64,000 bases of DNA from an uncultured Bacteroidales bacterium (GTDB lineage Bacteria > Bacteroidota > Bacteroidia > Bacteroidales > Paludibacteraceae): contig CACWZZ010000001.1 in the NCBI GenBank assembly GCA_902765485.1, positions 124,001 to 188,000 on the forward strand. Reading direction: 5' to 3'. Within the stretch, counting starts at the first letter, position 1, and each line of letters opens with the position of its first letter. The notes beneath the pieces are model-generated. The model searched no databases and was not told the origin of the DNA. It worked only from the letters and a program-made list of their open reading frames with translations. The position numbers were made by a program, and so were the translations under genes. Positions 48,076-56,930 of the stretch are shown piece by piece.

Positions 48076-51000
48076 ATGATAGGAAAAGAAATTCTAAACT
48101 ACCGCATCGTATCCTTTATCGGTAAAGGCGGAATGGGTACAGTGTATCTGGCGGAACATAAGTTCATTTCTACCCAGAAAGTGGCAATCAAAGTGATAAA
48201 CGCCAATATGGCGAATGACTACACGCGCTCCCGTCTGAAAGAGGAGGCGGAGCATTTGGCGGAACTGAAGCACCAGAACATTGTCACCTTCCATGATTAT
48301 CATATCGACGACGAAGGCAACATCTATCTGATCATGGAATATGCGGACGGCAAGAGCCTGGACGACTACATCCGTACGGAGTCCGGTCTGATCGTACAGG
48401 AGCGTATATGCCCGATCTTCGAACCGATACTGGATGCGGTAGGGTATGCACACAAGCATAATATCCTCCACCGCGACATCAAACCCAGCAATATCGTCAT
48501 TACGAAAGAGGGTACGCCCAAGATTCTGGATTTCGGTATCGCCAAACTGATCAAAAGCAAAGGAGACGAAGCGAACGAGGATTTCATCGTCGGCACACCT
48601 TCCTACATGAGCCCGGAGCAAGTGAAAGGCGAGAAACTGGACGAGCGATCGGATATCTATAGTCTCGGCGTTATGCTCCACCAGATGCTGACAGGCAACC
48701 CTCCGTACGATCTGACGACCATGACGGAATTGCAGATCAACCAGAAAGTGGTGGATGAGCCCTTACCACGTCTGCGCACGTACTATCGTTATGTATCGGA
48801 CAGCGTGCAGAAAGTGGTGGACAAAGCAACTGCTAAAAATCCCGCAGACCGCTACCAGAGTTGCGCGGAATTTAAGAAAGCCCTGCATAACGCCATCTAT
48901 CCGCCTAAAGTCTCCAAGGGCGTTTGGATCGGTATCGCTGCGGCGGTTGCCCTTGTGCTCGGAATAGGTATCTATCTATGGGACTATAACCGACTCAAGG
49001 TCACTTACTACAAAGACTATGTGGAGCAATACGGCGCACCGGTCGGTATCGGACAAGTGAGTGAGAAAGCGGCGCACCACCGCATTGCTACCTATCGTTT
49101 CGAGAGCTCCCAGCGCAAAGTGAGGACCGTATCGCTCGTCAACGCCAATGGACACTTGTGCCTCCATGAAGACTCGGAATTCAAGGATAGACCCGCACGG
49201 CAGGAGATATACTATTCCGACAACGGCAATGTGGATTTCATTAAGATTTACGACAAAGCCGGCAAGGTGCTCTATCGCATCGACTACAACGAGAACCTGT
49301 CTGTGGCTACCCTCCAATACGACGACCAGCATAATACCGAGTTCACCCTTGGCAACATGGATCCCCTTTCCAAAGAGGCTTCCACCGAGTCTGGAACTGA
49401 GAAAAGCCGTATCTCCCGTTACCTGCTGACATACGACGAGAACGGATATGTGATCAAAAAAGAATACGCCGGGCTCTACAACAAGAAAGTGGGTGATAAG
49501 AACGGCATCTATGCGCATGTTTATAAACTGGATGAGAAAGGACGTGTGATCGAGGATCAGTATCTCGGTATTGACGGGCAGCCCAAAGGGCTCTCGAACG
49601 GACTCAATATCCGGACATATACTTATGATGAGAACGACGACTGGATCGAAACACGATACCTGACGGTAGAGCGTTCGGCTTCCAATAACTCGCAAGGTAT
49701 TACCGTCATCAAGATCGATAACGACGAATGGGGCAACCGTATCGCCGAGACCTATTACGACCTGGATGGAAATCTGGCTTATCGTACGGATGCATGCATT
49801 GCCGGAGCACGTTATGTGGTTAAAGACGGTCATAGCATCCAATATACGTTTATCGGCGATGACGGCAATCCCTGTCCTACTAATCTCGGAACCTATACCC
49901 AGTTGATTGAATACGATGATTACGGCTATACTTCCAAAGTGACGGTTCTGGACGAGAACGGCGAGCCCTTTGTCACTACCGATGGATATGCTATCCAGCG
50001 AGCTGTCAATGGTCCGAATGGCGAATTGCTGGAGTGTTGGGTGTATGACGAGAAAGATAGCCTTATGGAGAGTTCCTATGGCTATTCCGGATTCGTGGCG
50101 GAGTATGATTCAGTCGGGAATATGACCAAAATCATTTATTACGACATCAATCGTCAACCTAAGATTCTTGCCGACGGAACAAGCGGCTATATCGATGAAT
50201 ACGACGATAAGAACAGAGTGGTCAAAATCATCAATATTGACGGCAACGGAACGCCTATCGAGAATGAGGACGGAGTGGCTATCACGCATATCCGCTATGA
50301 CGAGAAGGGCAATATTGTCCAATTTGCATATTATGACACCAAGGATTCTGCCCTTGTACTCGAGAAAAGCACCGGTATCGCCGGATGGAATAATACCTAT
50401 GACGACAACGGCAATACCATCAAGCGTGAGTATTTCGGCACAGATGAGAAACTCGCTCCATACAACGACTATATGGCGTATTATACCATGGAGTACGACG
50501 AGAATAATTTCCTCGTAGCCGAGTATTACTATGGTGTCCATGGCGAAAAAGCGGTTAATTCGCAGAGAATCCATGGCTATCAGTATGAGCGGGACAGCCG
50601 AGGCAACATGACCATCAATAAACCGATCGGTATTGACGGCAAATTAGCACCAAACTATCTGATCGCCAAATATGTCTATGACGACAATAACAACATCGTC
50701 GAGACCAGTTATTTTGACCGCGATATGGCTCCCGCAACCAACGCGCGTGATTATCATAAAACGACCTCTGTCTATAATGCACGAGGACAGGAACTGGAGG
50801 AACGCTACTATAATACACGTGGCGAACTGACTCTGTCCAACAAGAAAGCCGCTATCGTGAAATACGAGTATAACTCAAAGGGACTGAACACCCAAGTGGC
50901 TTTCTTCGGAAAGGACGACAAACCTTGCCTCAATGATGAAGGCTATTCGATCCACCGGAGCGAATACGACAATTTCGGCAGAATCATCAAACAGATGTTC

Positions 51001-51885
51001 TTCGATACGGAGGGTAAACCTACCGACCCGCGTGTGATGGTGCCTGTTGGTGTGTGCGGATATGATAAGTACGGCAACATGAATTATATTGCTGCGCAGG
51101 ACGAAAATGGCAATTTCATCATCGGTCCTTCCGGCTACTCAATCCAAAGACATGTCTTTGATAAGGCGGGAAATACATTGGAGAGCACCTACTTCGACCA
51201 AAATGACCAGCCGATGAATATTGCGGAAGGCTATCATAAAGAGGAAATGCAATACAACAAGCTTGGTAAGAAAACCCAGCATGCCTATTTCGACAAAAAC
51301 CTCGATCCTGTTATCGTCAATGGGGCACATCTGAAGAAATTCACCTACGACGAGCAGGGAAATAAACTGACCGAAGAATGGTACGGCAAAAACGGCAAAC
51401 CGATCAATAACAGCTATGGCTATTACAAGGAGGTCTATACCTACGACGAGAAAGGTGAACCCAAATATGCCAAGACCTATGCCGCGAATGGAAAACTGGT
51501 CAATAACTATAAATATTCGCCCTCTACAGGATGGCAAGTGGTGGAGAAACAATCCAAGCCCGTTGCCTCAAAATCGACAGCGTCATGGGAAGATACGGTC
51601 AATGAGATCAATAAAGAGTTGCCGTACGATATGGGTGAAGAGGCAGGACACCTCACCATGGTTTCCTTCAAAGTAACGGGCGATAAGCAATGCCTTATCA
51701 AATATAGAATACCTATGAATAATGATGATATTAGTGATGAGGCGATGAAGGTGCTCAAAGAGGTAATCAGCCAACTTACCCGCAATTTCTGTACGGAACT
51801 CTTCACGGAAAAGGGTATTCGTGTGGATGGTAATTTATATTCCGCAGATGGCAAAATCATCTATGCAGTAGCATACCAAAATTAA
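48076..51885 (+). CDS. receptor-type Ser/Thr kinase with repeat ectodomain
   Basis: A 1269-residue protein. Kinase domain 1-275: GKGGMGTVYLAEH, K39, LHRDIKPSN (D134), DFG 152-154, GTPSYMSPEQ. One membrane helix at 282-302. The extracytoplasmic 850 residues are some 16-18 imperfect repeats of about 45 residues with the pattern YDE.GN...E.YY...G.P, related in style to RHS/YD repeats. A C-terminal 90-residue TonB-like alpha/beta domain follows. It is a candidate surface sensor for sugars or cell-wall material. Confidence 0.88.
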   Translation: MIGKEILNYRIVSFIGKGGMGTVYLAEHKFISTQKVAIKVINANMANDYTRSRLKEEAEHLAELKHQNIVTFHDYHIDDEGNIYLIMEYADGKSLDDYIRTESGLIVQERICPIFEPILDAVGYAHKHNILHRDIKPSNIVITKEGTPKILDFGIAKLIKSKGDEANEDFIVGTPSYMSPEQVKGEKLDERSDIYSLGVMLHQMLTGNPPYDLTTMTELQINQKVVDEPLPRLRTYYRYVSDSVQKVVDKATAKNPADRYQSCAEFKKALHNAIYPPKVSKGVWIGIAAAVALVLGIGIYLWDYNRLKVTYYKDYVEQYGAPVGIGQVSEKAAHHRIATYRFESSQRKVRTVSLVNANGHLCLHEDSEFKDRPARQEIYYSDNGNVDFIKIYDKAGKVLYRIDYNENLSVATLQYDDQHNTEFTLGNMDPLSKEASTESGTEKSRISRYLLTYDENGYVIKKEYAGLYNKKVGDKNGIYAHVYKLDEKGRVIEDQYLGIDGQPKGLSNGLNIRTYTYDENDDWIETRYLTVERSASNNSQGITVIKIDNDEWGNRIAETYYDLDGNLAYRTDACIAGARYVVKDGHSIQYTFIGDDGNPCPTNLGTYTQLIEYDDYGYTSKVTVLDENGEPFVTTDGYAIQRAVNGPNGELLECWVYDEKDSLMESSYGYSGFVAEYDSVGNMTKIIYYDINRQPKILADGTSGYIDEYDDKNRVVKIINIDGNGTPIENEDGVAITHIRYDEKGNIVQFAYYDTKDSALVLEKSTGIAGWNNTYDDNGNTIKREYFGTDEKLAPYNDYMAYYTMEYDENNFLVAEYYYGVHGEKAVNSQRIHGYQYERDSRGNMTINKPIGIDGKLAPNYLIAKYVYDDNNNIVETSYFDRDMAPATNARDYHKTTSVYNARGQELEERYYNTRGELTLSNKKAAIVKYEYNSKGLNTQVAFFGKDDKPCLNDEGYSIHRSEYDNFGRIIKQMFFDTEGKPTDPRVMVPVGVCGYDKYGNMNYIAAQDENGNFIIGPSGYSIQRHVFDKAGNTLESTYFDQNDQPMNIAEGYHKEEMQYNKLGKKTQHAYFDKNLDPVIVNGAHLKKFTYDEQGNKLTEEWYGKNGKPINNSYGYYKEVYTYDEKGEPKYAKTYAANGKLVNNYKYSPSTGWQVVEKQSKPVASKSTASWEDTVNEINKELPYDMGEEAGHLTMVSFKVTGDKQCLIKYRIPMNNDDISDEAMKVLKEVISQLTRNFCTELFTEKGIRVDGNLYSADGKIIYAVAYQN

Positions 51886-51916
51886 CATAACATCCGGCTG
51901 ACAGCTGTGATCCAAG

Positions 51917-51949
51917 GAAAATCGTCTGCTTCATGCGGACGATTTTTTT
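51917..51949 (+). terminator. intrinsic terminator after the giant kinase
   Basis: A 12-bp stem AAAATCGTCTGC / GCGGACGATTTT (one G-T pair), 5-base loop, and a T run, 32 bases after the kinase stop. Confidence 0.85.
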
Positions 51950-51968
51950 GTAAAAAATGATACTATCT

Positions 51969-52000
51969 ATTGTGTATTTCAAAAATTTGTTGTACCTTTG
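51969..52000 (+). promoter_or_regulatory. promoter of the Sel1/TPR genes
   Basis: ATTG (51969-51972), 20 bases, TACCTTTG (51993-52000). Its upstream bases (ATGATACTATCTATTG) closely match those before the promoter at 42206, suggesting shared control. Confidence 0.75.
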
Positions 52001-52037
52001 CGGCTGCAAAGGTCTATTTTATTAAAACTCTATGATT

Positions 52038-53525
52038 ATGAAACGGATTTGCTTACTGATTTTATTAGCCACAGCTTTTGCCACCATGCACGCGGAGAGC
52101 AGCGCTACGGTGAATGCTGAGATAGTGCAAGGCACGGAAATGTACGGCATGCGCGGAATGACGGTCCACCTGCAGCTGCATACTTCCGGCGCACTCAACG
52201 AAATGGCTAAAGTGCGGTTGGTCTTCTACAACAACCAAGGCGACGAAGTGCCCGCGTACAACAAAACTTTCTGCGCGGACGGAAAGGGATTCAGCATGGA
52301 ATACCTGTACGCTATTCCGTACGAAAAGACGGAATTTAACAAACTGACCTATTTCATCCCTTTTATGGCGTTTAGCAAGTTGCAACACGGCGATTATTAC
52401 CTCAAGGCATGGGTCTATCTGACCAATAATCACTATTACGAGGGTGACAGCAAAGCCACCAGTGCACCTGTCCGGTTCCGCTATTCAGGCGGCTCTACCC
52501 AGGCTTCCACTTCCTCTTCGTCCTCCGAAACAGAGAATTTCCGCGCTGCCATCAAAAAAGCGTACTCCATCGGCTCGGCTGAAGCGCAGTATAATGTGGC
52601 TATGCTATACCTAGGTAAAAAAGAGGTTACTTTCAAACTGGCGGAATACCTCTTCTGGCTGAACCTTGCCGTCAAGCAAAACTATCCGAAAGCCATGACG
52701 GATATGGCGTATGTCTATCGGAACGGAATCACAAACAAAGAAGGCAAATATATCTTTGTGCCCAATCTCATAGAGGCGTTGCTCCTGTACGAGAAACTGG
52801 GACGATATGATCTGATCAGTCTTCTTTATGCCGAAGGCGGTTTCGGAATAGACGCCGATCCCCGGATGGCTGCCGAGTACGCAGAGAAAGATTGCGATTC
52901 CAACCCCGCCAAATATTTCTTCCTGGCGAGTATTTATGACGGCGAACCTGTGCCGGATGGAATCCCCGATGACTTGAAGAAATGGTACGAGACCTTGGCG
53001 AAAGTACTGCCGGTGGACAAAGCGAAATCCCTGGAATGCAACAAACGACTGTATGCCCAATCGCCAATAGAGAAAGAAAGCACAGCCCTCGTTATTGCCG
53101 GTAAATACCTGCGAGGAGAAGGTACGCCGGTGAATGTGACTGCTGCCAAAGAGTATTTCGGGAAAGCCGGACGCGACGGCTTCTATTGCGAGGCGTTTAT
53201 CTTCGGACTCGGTGGTAATGCATGCACCCAAAATCCCTATATCGGAAAACACATGGTGGAGGCGGATGTGCAATTCCTGCAGCCTTTCACGGTGGCGAGG
53301 GATTTCAGGACCGCCATAGAGGCGATCGACAAAGCCATCGAGATGGACCAAGGCAATCCGGACAGGCTGGCTGACGACTACAAGTTGAAGGGACTGATCT
53401 ATGCCGCACAAGGCAATGAATATGAGGCGCTGAGGATGTATGCCAAGGTATTGGATTTCAATAACCAGTATTTCAAACAACGCAAGGATGATCCGTTGCA
53501 TCATTGTATCTTTACCGCATTATAA
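52038..53525 (+). CDS. secreted Sel1/TPR-repeat protein
   Basis: A 495-residue protein from ATG 52038 (the ATG at 52032 is also possible). Signal peptide MKRICLLILLATAFATMHA. Residues 25-150 are a beta domain (TVHLQLHTSG...; Ig- or C2-like), then a Ser-rich linker and Sel1/TPR helices (GSAEAQYNVAMLYLGKKEVT; YPKAMTDMAYVYRNG). It is exported and probably acts as a scaffold for the kinase/protease system. Confidence 0.8.
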   Translation: MKRICLLILLATAFATMHAESSATVNAEIVQGTEMYGMRGMTVHLQLHTSGALNEMAKVRLVFYNNQGDEVPAYNKTFCADGKGFSMEYLYAIPYEKTEFNKLTYFIPFMAFSKLQHGDYYLKAWVYLTNNHYYEGDSKATSAPVRFRYSGGSTQASTSSSSSETENFRAAIKKAYSIGSAEAQYNVAMLYLGKKEVTFKLAEYLFWLNLAVKQNYPKAMTDMAYVYRNGITNKEGKYIFVPNLIEALLLYEKLGRYDLISLLYAEGGFGIDADPRMAAEYAEKDCDSNPAKYFFLASIYDGEPVPDGIPDDLKKWYETLAKVLPVDKAKSLECNKRLYAQSPIEKESTALVIAGKYLRGEGTPVNVTAAKEYFGKAGRDGFYCEAFIFGLGGNACTQNPYIGKHMVEADVQFLQPFTVARDFRTAIEAIDKAIEMDQGNPDRLADDYKLKGLIYAAQGNEYEALRMYAKVLDFNNQYFKQRKDDPLHHCIFTAL

Positions 53526-53545
53526 ACCTACAAAAACTCACCGAT

Positions 53546-55648
53546 ATGAAACGAATATATTTCCTTTTGGTTCTGGCACTCCTGATTGCCGCTAATGGCT
53601 TTGCCGCAACGGTGACAGACCGTTTTGGACGCGATGTCAAGATTATCAACAAAGAGACGAACGCGAAGAAACCGGTCAACGAGTGTGCGTATATCAATTC
53701 CACTTTAGTCATCCCTCTGCAGGAGGATGCGAAGCAAACGCAAACCATTTCCTATGACAAGCAGCACAACACGTTCTTCGTGACCATCTATCGCGGCAAA
53801 AAAATCGTCGGTACTGCGCTCTACGATATGTATGGAGGCTTGATCCGGCGCTTTCCAGCTCCGCCGATGCTTATCCGTTATAACGCCAACTCCGTGGTAG
53901 CCAAACAACAGAAAGATACGACCAAGACCATTCAGGTACTGGCGATGTCGATCAATGAATACAACGGACATAAATGTCTGGATCGCGCGAACGGCTACAT
54001 GAACACGCGAAAAACAGATGCGCTACGGCTCTATAAATGGGCGGTGGATTTAGGATGCCCCCTGGCTTCCAAGAGCACCTTGGCGAATCTCTATTACGAA
54101 GTAGCCATAGCAACCAATAACCAGCCGGAATACTACCAATACATGGACGAGAGTGCGCGGCTGGGCAAGGTCGAGGCTATGGAGGCACTGATCGAGAACT
54201 ATACCCAAAAAGCGATAGAAACATCCGATGACGGAAAAGCGGAACAGCTTCTCTTTACGGCATTGGACTGGGCTACCGTGGCGTATAACGAGGGTAGCGC
54301 AGTAGGAGCATACTGGCTTGGCAGAACGACGATGGCGCGCAATGAAGTGGATAAGGCACGCTCCTATCTGGAGTACGCTGTGAAAAACGGCTATCAGCCC
54401 GCCAACGAATTACTCGCCCAACTAAAGGCACAAGTCGCTCCGACCCCGATCAAGTGGCATCTGCCCCAAGAGATGATTACCCATCTGGACGACCTGTCCG
54501 TGGACGATTTGGGCATATTGGCGCATAAGGGCTATAGGGAGGCAATGGAGTATTATTGCCGCAAGAAATTGTTCTTCGACTATTCGCTGACCGATATCTA
54601 TCTGGCGGATGTTACGGACGCGCTATACGGTCGCCGGAAGCCGGATCCGGAACCCTTAGGAAACAAAAAGGCAATGGATGTGCTACCGGTATTGAGCGCC
54701 ATCGCGCCTACCAGCCCCGCGGCTAAATTTATGCTGGCGTGCTGCCTCTCCGACAAACGGTGCTTCGGTGTCGTTTTCGATACGGAAAAGGAACATGCTT
54801 TCGTGGATATGAAAAAGGCACACCAACTGGCGCGCGAGTACCTGCTTAATCCTGCTCCGGAGGGGAATGAACCATGGGGACTCAAGCCGCACGAAGTGAC
54901 GGAAATGGCGGAAAATATCCTTGGCTATGACGCGAATTATCAGCGTCCTGCGCCTACGCTCACCACCGTCAAGGAAATATCCAAGATTCCTACCTATGCC
55001 CAGATATTGGCCACTAAAACAACGGCAGCTACCAAAACAGCGTCCACTACCAAACCGGCGTCCACTACGACCACGACCCCTGCAAAAAATACTACGCCCC
55101 CCAAGAGCACGACCACGACGGCTTCGACCGCTCGTACCATCGAGCAACTTATCAACTACCCCATGGGGCAACTCTATCTGCCGAAAAACGGAGAAGGAAT
55201 GCTGACATACGGACAAGGAGACCGGTTTGAGAAGACGATAAAAGACCATGTGTCGTGGAAATATAAGTACGGCATCGTAACAGAAGGAAAATTAAGTCAT
55301 CTCTATTCATATAGTTCCGATGGTTTCGATCTGAAATACGACGTCTATCCTATTTACGAAACAAAGATGGTTTTTAGTGACAATTCGCAATTCTCCCACT
55401 GGGAATACGATATCAAGTTTCCACAGGACAGATATACCTATGACGAGGTTCAGAAAATCTATAACCGGATAATCCAGGAACTGAATGCGTTGGGCTTAAA
55501 TATGCATGACGAGACAATTTATGGTGACCTGACTAAAATCAATAAACAAGGTCGGCTTGGAGGAAAGCGAGTGGATGCGGAATTGAAGGATTTTAAAAGT
55601 ATAAAAGCCTATTATATCAGCATTGATATTCATCCTAAATGGGATTAA
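53546..55648 (+). CDS. secreted Sel1/TPR-repeat protein with Thr-rich linker
   Basis: A 700-residue protein from ATG 53546, 20 bases after the previous stop. Signal peptide MKRIYFLLVLALLIAANGFA. Residues 130-470 hold Sel1-like helical repeats (GCPLASKSTLANLYYEVAIA; EGSAVGAYWLGRTTMA). Residues 495-545 are a Thr/Pro/Ala/Lys-rich linker, perhaps glycosylated. The C-terminal 150 residues are a separate alpha/beta domain with Tyr-rich strands. Paralogue-like partner of the upstream gene. Confidence 0.8.
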   Translation: MKRIYFLLVLALLIAANGFAATVTDRFGRDVKIINKETNAKKPVNECAYINSTLVIPLQEDAKQTQTISYDKQHNTFFVTIYRGKKIVGTALYDMYGGLIRRFPAPPMLIRYNANSVVAKQQKDTTKTIQVLAMSINEYNGHKCLDRANGYMNTRKTDALRLYKWAVDLGCPLASKSTLANLYYEVAIATNNQPEYYQYMDESARLGKVEAMEALIENYTQKAIETSDDGKAEQLLFTALDWATVAYNEGSAVGAYWLGRTTMARNEVDKARSYLEYAVKNGYQPANELLAQLKAQVAPTPIKWHLPQEMITHLDDLSVDDLGILAHKGYREAMEYYCRKKLFFDYSLTDIYLADVTDALYGRRKPDPEPLGNKKAMDVLPVLSAIAPTSPAAKFMLACCLSDKRCFGVVFDTEKEHAFVDMKKAHQLAREYLLNPAPEGNEPWGLKPHEVTEMAENILGYDANYQRPAPTLTTVKEISKIPTYAQILATKTTAATKTASTTKPASTTTTTPAKNTTPPKSTTTTASTARTIEQLINYPMGQLYLPKNGEGMLTYGQGDRFEKTIKDHVSWKYKYGIVTEGKLSHLYSYSSDGFDLKYDVYPIYETKMVFSDNSQFSHWEYDIKFPQDRYTYDEVQKIYNRIIQELNALGLNMHDETIYGDLTKINKQGRLGGKRVDAELKDFKSIKAYYISIDIHPKWD

Positions 55649-55654
55649 GCATAT

Positions 55655-56914
55655 ATGATCAAACTACCCGATGACCCGAATAAGGAGCCGGAGAGGCTGT
55701 ATTTTGACGGATGGGTGCATTTCTTCCTGTGGGGAAATGTGCTGAGCAATACGATACTCCTCTCTCTGCAACTGGACTCGATCGTCCATTCCGGCGTGCT
55801 GACTCCGCCCTTCCTCGCTTTGAGGGTCGGCTATCTGATTGCGTTTATTCTCACCGGCGCAATGACGATCATCTCCTTCTATACGCGGCAGAAGAACGCC
55901 ATCGCATGGGCAACTACGTTTCTCGTTATGGTGGCATTTAACCTGCTGCAGATCATAGTGTTGATATGCATCAACTATACCAATGCCCGGTTAGCCTATA
56001 TCATCAATGCGGGTATCTGGCTCATTTTCTGGCTGTACCTGATCCGCAATGCGTACAATCTGAAGAAGATTTTTCCTCCCGAGGAGCGCGAATGGAGACT
56101 GCCGGAGCGGATCATATTGGCGGTTTTTATTGCCTGCATGGGCTGTTATTCCGTCGGCGTCATCCAGACGGAACTGGATCCCTACCACAATACCATTTAT
56201 ACCCGCGACATGCAGGTGCAAATAGCCATAGAGGAACTGACCAAGGTGACGAAAAAAGACCACTATGGTGTGTCTCGCGACAGTCTTGTGCGCGAGGGGG
56301 ATACAATATGTATGTACGGCCACTATCGGCGGCTGGAGAGGGAGGATCTTCGCCCGTCCGTACTGGCGACCTTGGGCACAGCCGAGCGGCAAAGGACACT
56401 ATGGTACTATGCGCAAATGAAAGGACCGAAAGCGCTGCGGTGCTATGCCTTTTGGGTAGAGAGCGGTTTTACCTTGAAGACCGTGCTGCGCGACTGCGAG
56501 GGCAATCCGGCTTGTTCGTTCACCGTCTCGCCCGACGAATACCTCGCTGCGCGGGAGCAAGGAGACCATTTCCGGTGCGACCCCAAGGCATGGGAAGATG
56601 TGCTCGCCGGAGAGAACGAAGACGCGCCGGTCAAGAAATGGACATTCTATCAACAGACCCGGCTCAGTCTCGACGGTGAATATCTGCGCTACGATCTGCT
56701 CATGCCGGACTATGGCGATATTGTGCTGGAGAAATTCACTGACGAATTTATCAAAGATGGTATATGCGGACTGATATGGTTTTCCGAATGCCCGGCGTGG
56801 ATTTTAGCTGGTATTGACCATCGGGGTATGCTACTGCATTTCGACCGCAGGGACGGGAGAACACACACGGAGCTGACGATGCCATACCAAGTATATAATG
56901 TAATAGAACTATAA
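55655..56914 (+). CDS. polytopic membrane protein, unknown
   Basis: A 419-residue protein. Four membrane helices lie in residues 20-135 (for example ALRVGYLIAFILTGAMTII, IINAGIWLIFWLYLI) and a fifth near 151-167. The C-terminal 250 residues are a soluble alpha/beta domain with Trp/Asp-rich strands, probably extracytoplasmic. It lies 6 bases after the Sel1 gene. The helix bundle resembles DUF2569-type proteins; the link is weak. Confidence 0.72.
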   Translation: MIKLPDDPNKEPERLYFDGWVHFFLWGNVLSNTILLSLQLDSIVHSGVLTPPFLALRVGYLIAFILTGAMTIISFYTRQKNAIAWATTFLVMVAFNLLQIIVLICINYTNARLAYIINAGIWLIFWLYLIRNAYNLKKIFPPEEREWRLPERIILAVFIACMGCYSVGVIQTELDPYHNTIYTRDMQVQIAIEELTKVTKKDHYGVSRDSLVREGDTICMYGHYRRLEREDLRPSVLATLGTAERQRTLWYYAQMKGPKALRCYAFWVESGFTLKTVLRDCEGNPACSFTVSPDEYLAAREQGDHFRCDPKAWEDVLAGENEDAPVKKWTFYQQTRLSLDGEYLRYDLLMPDYGDIVLEKFTDEFIKDGICGLIWFSECPAWILAGIDHRGMLLHFDRRDGRTHTELTMPYQVYNVIEL

Positions 56915-56930
56915 TTGAAAACAAAAGTAC

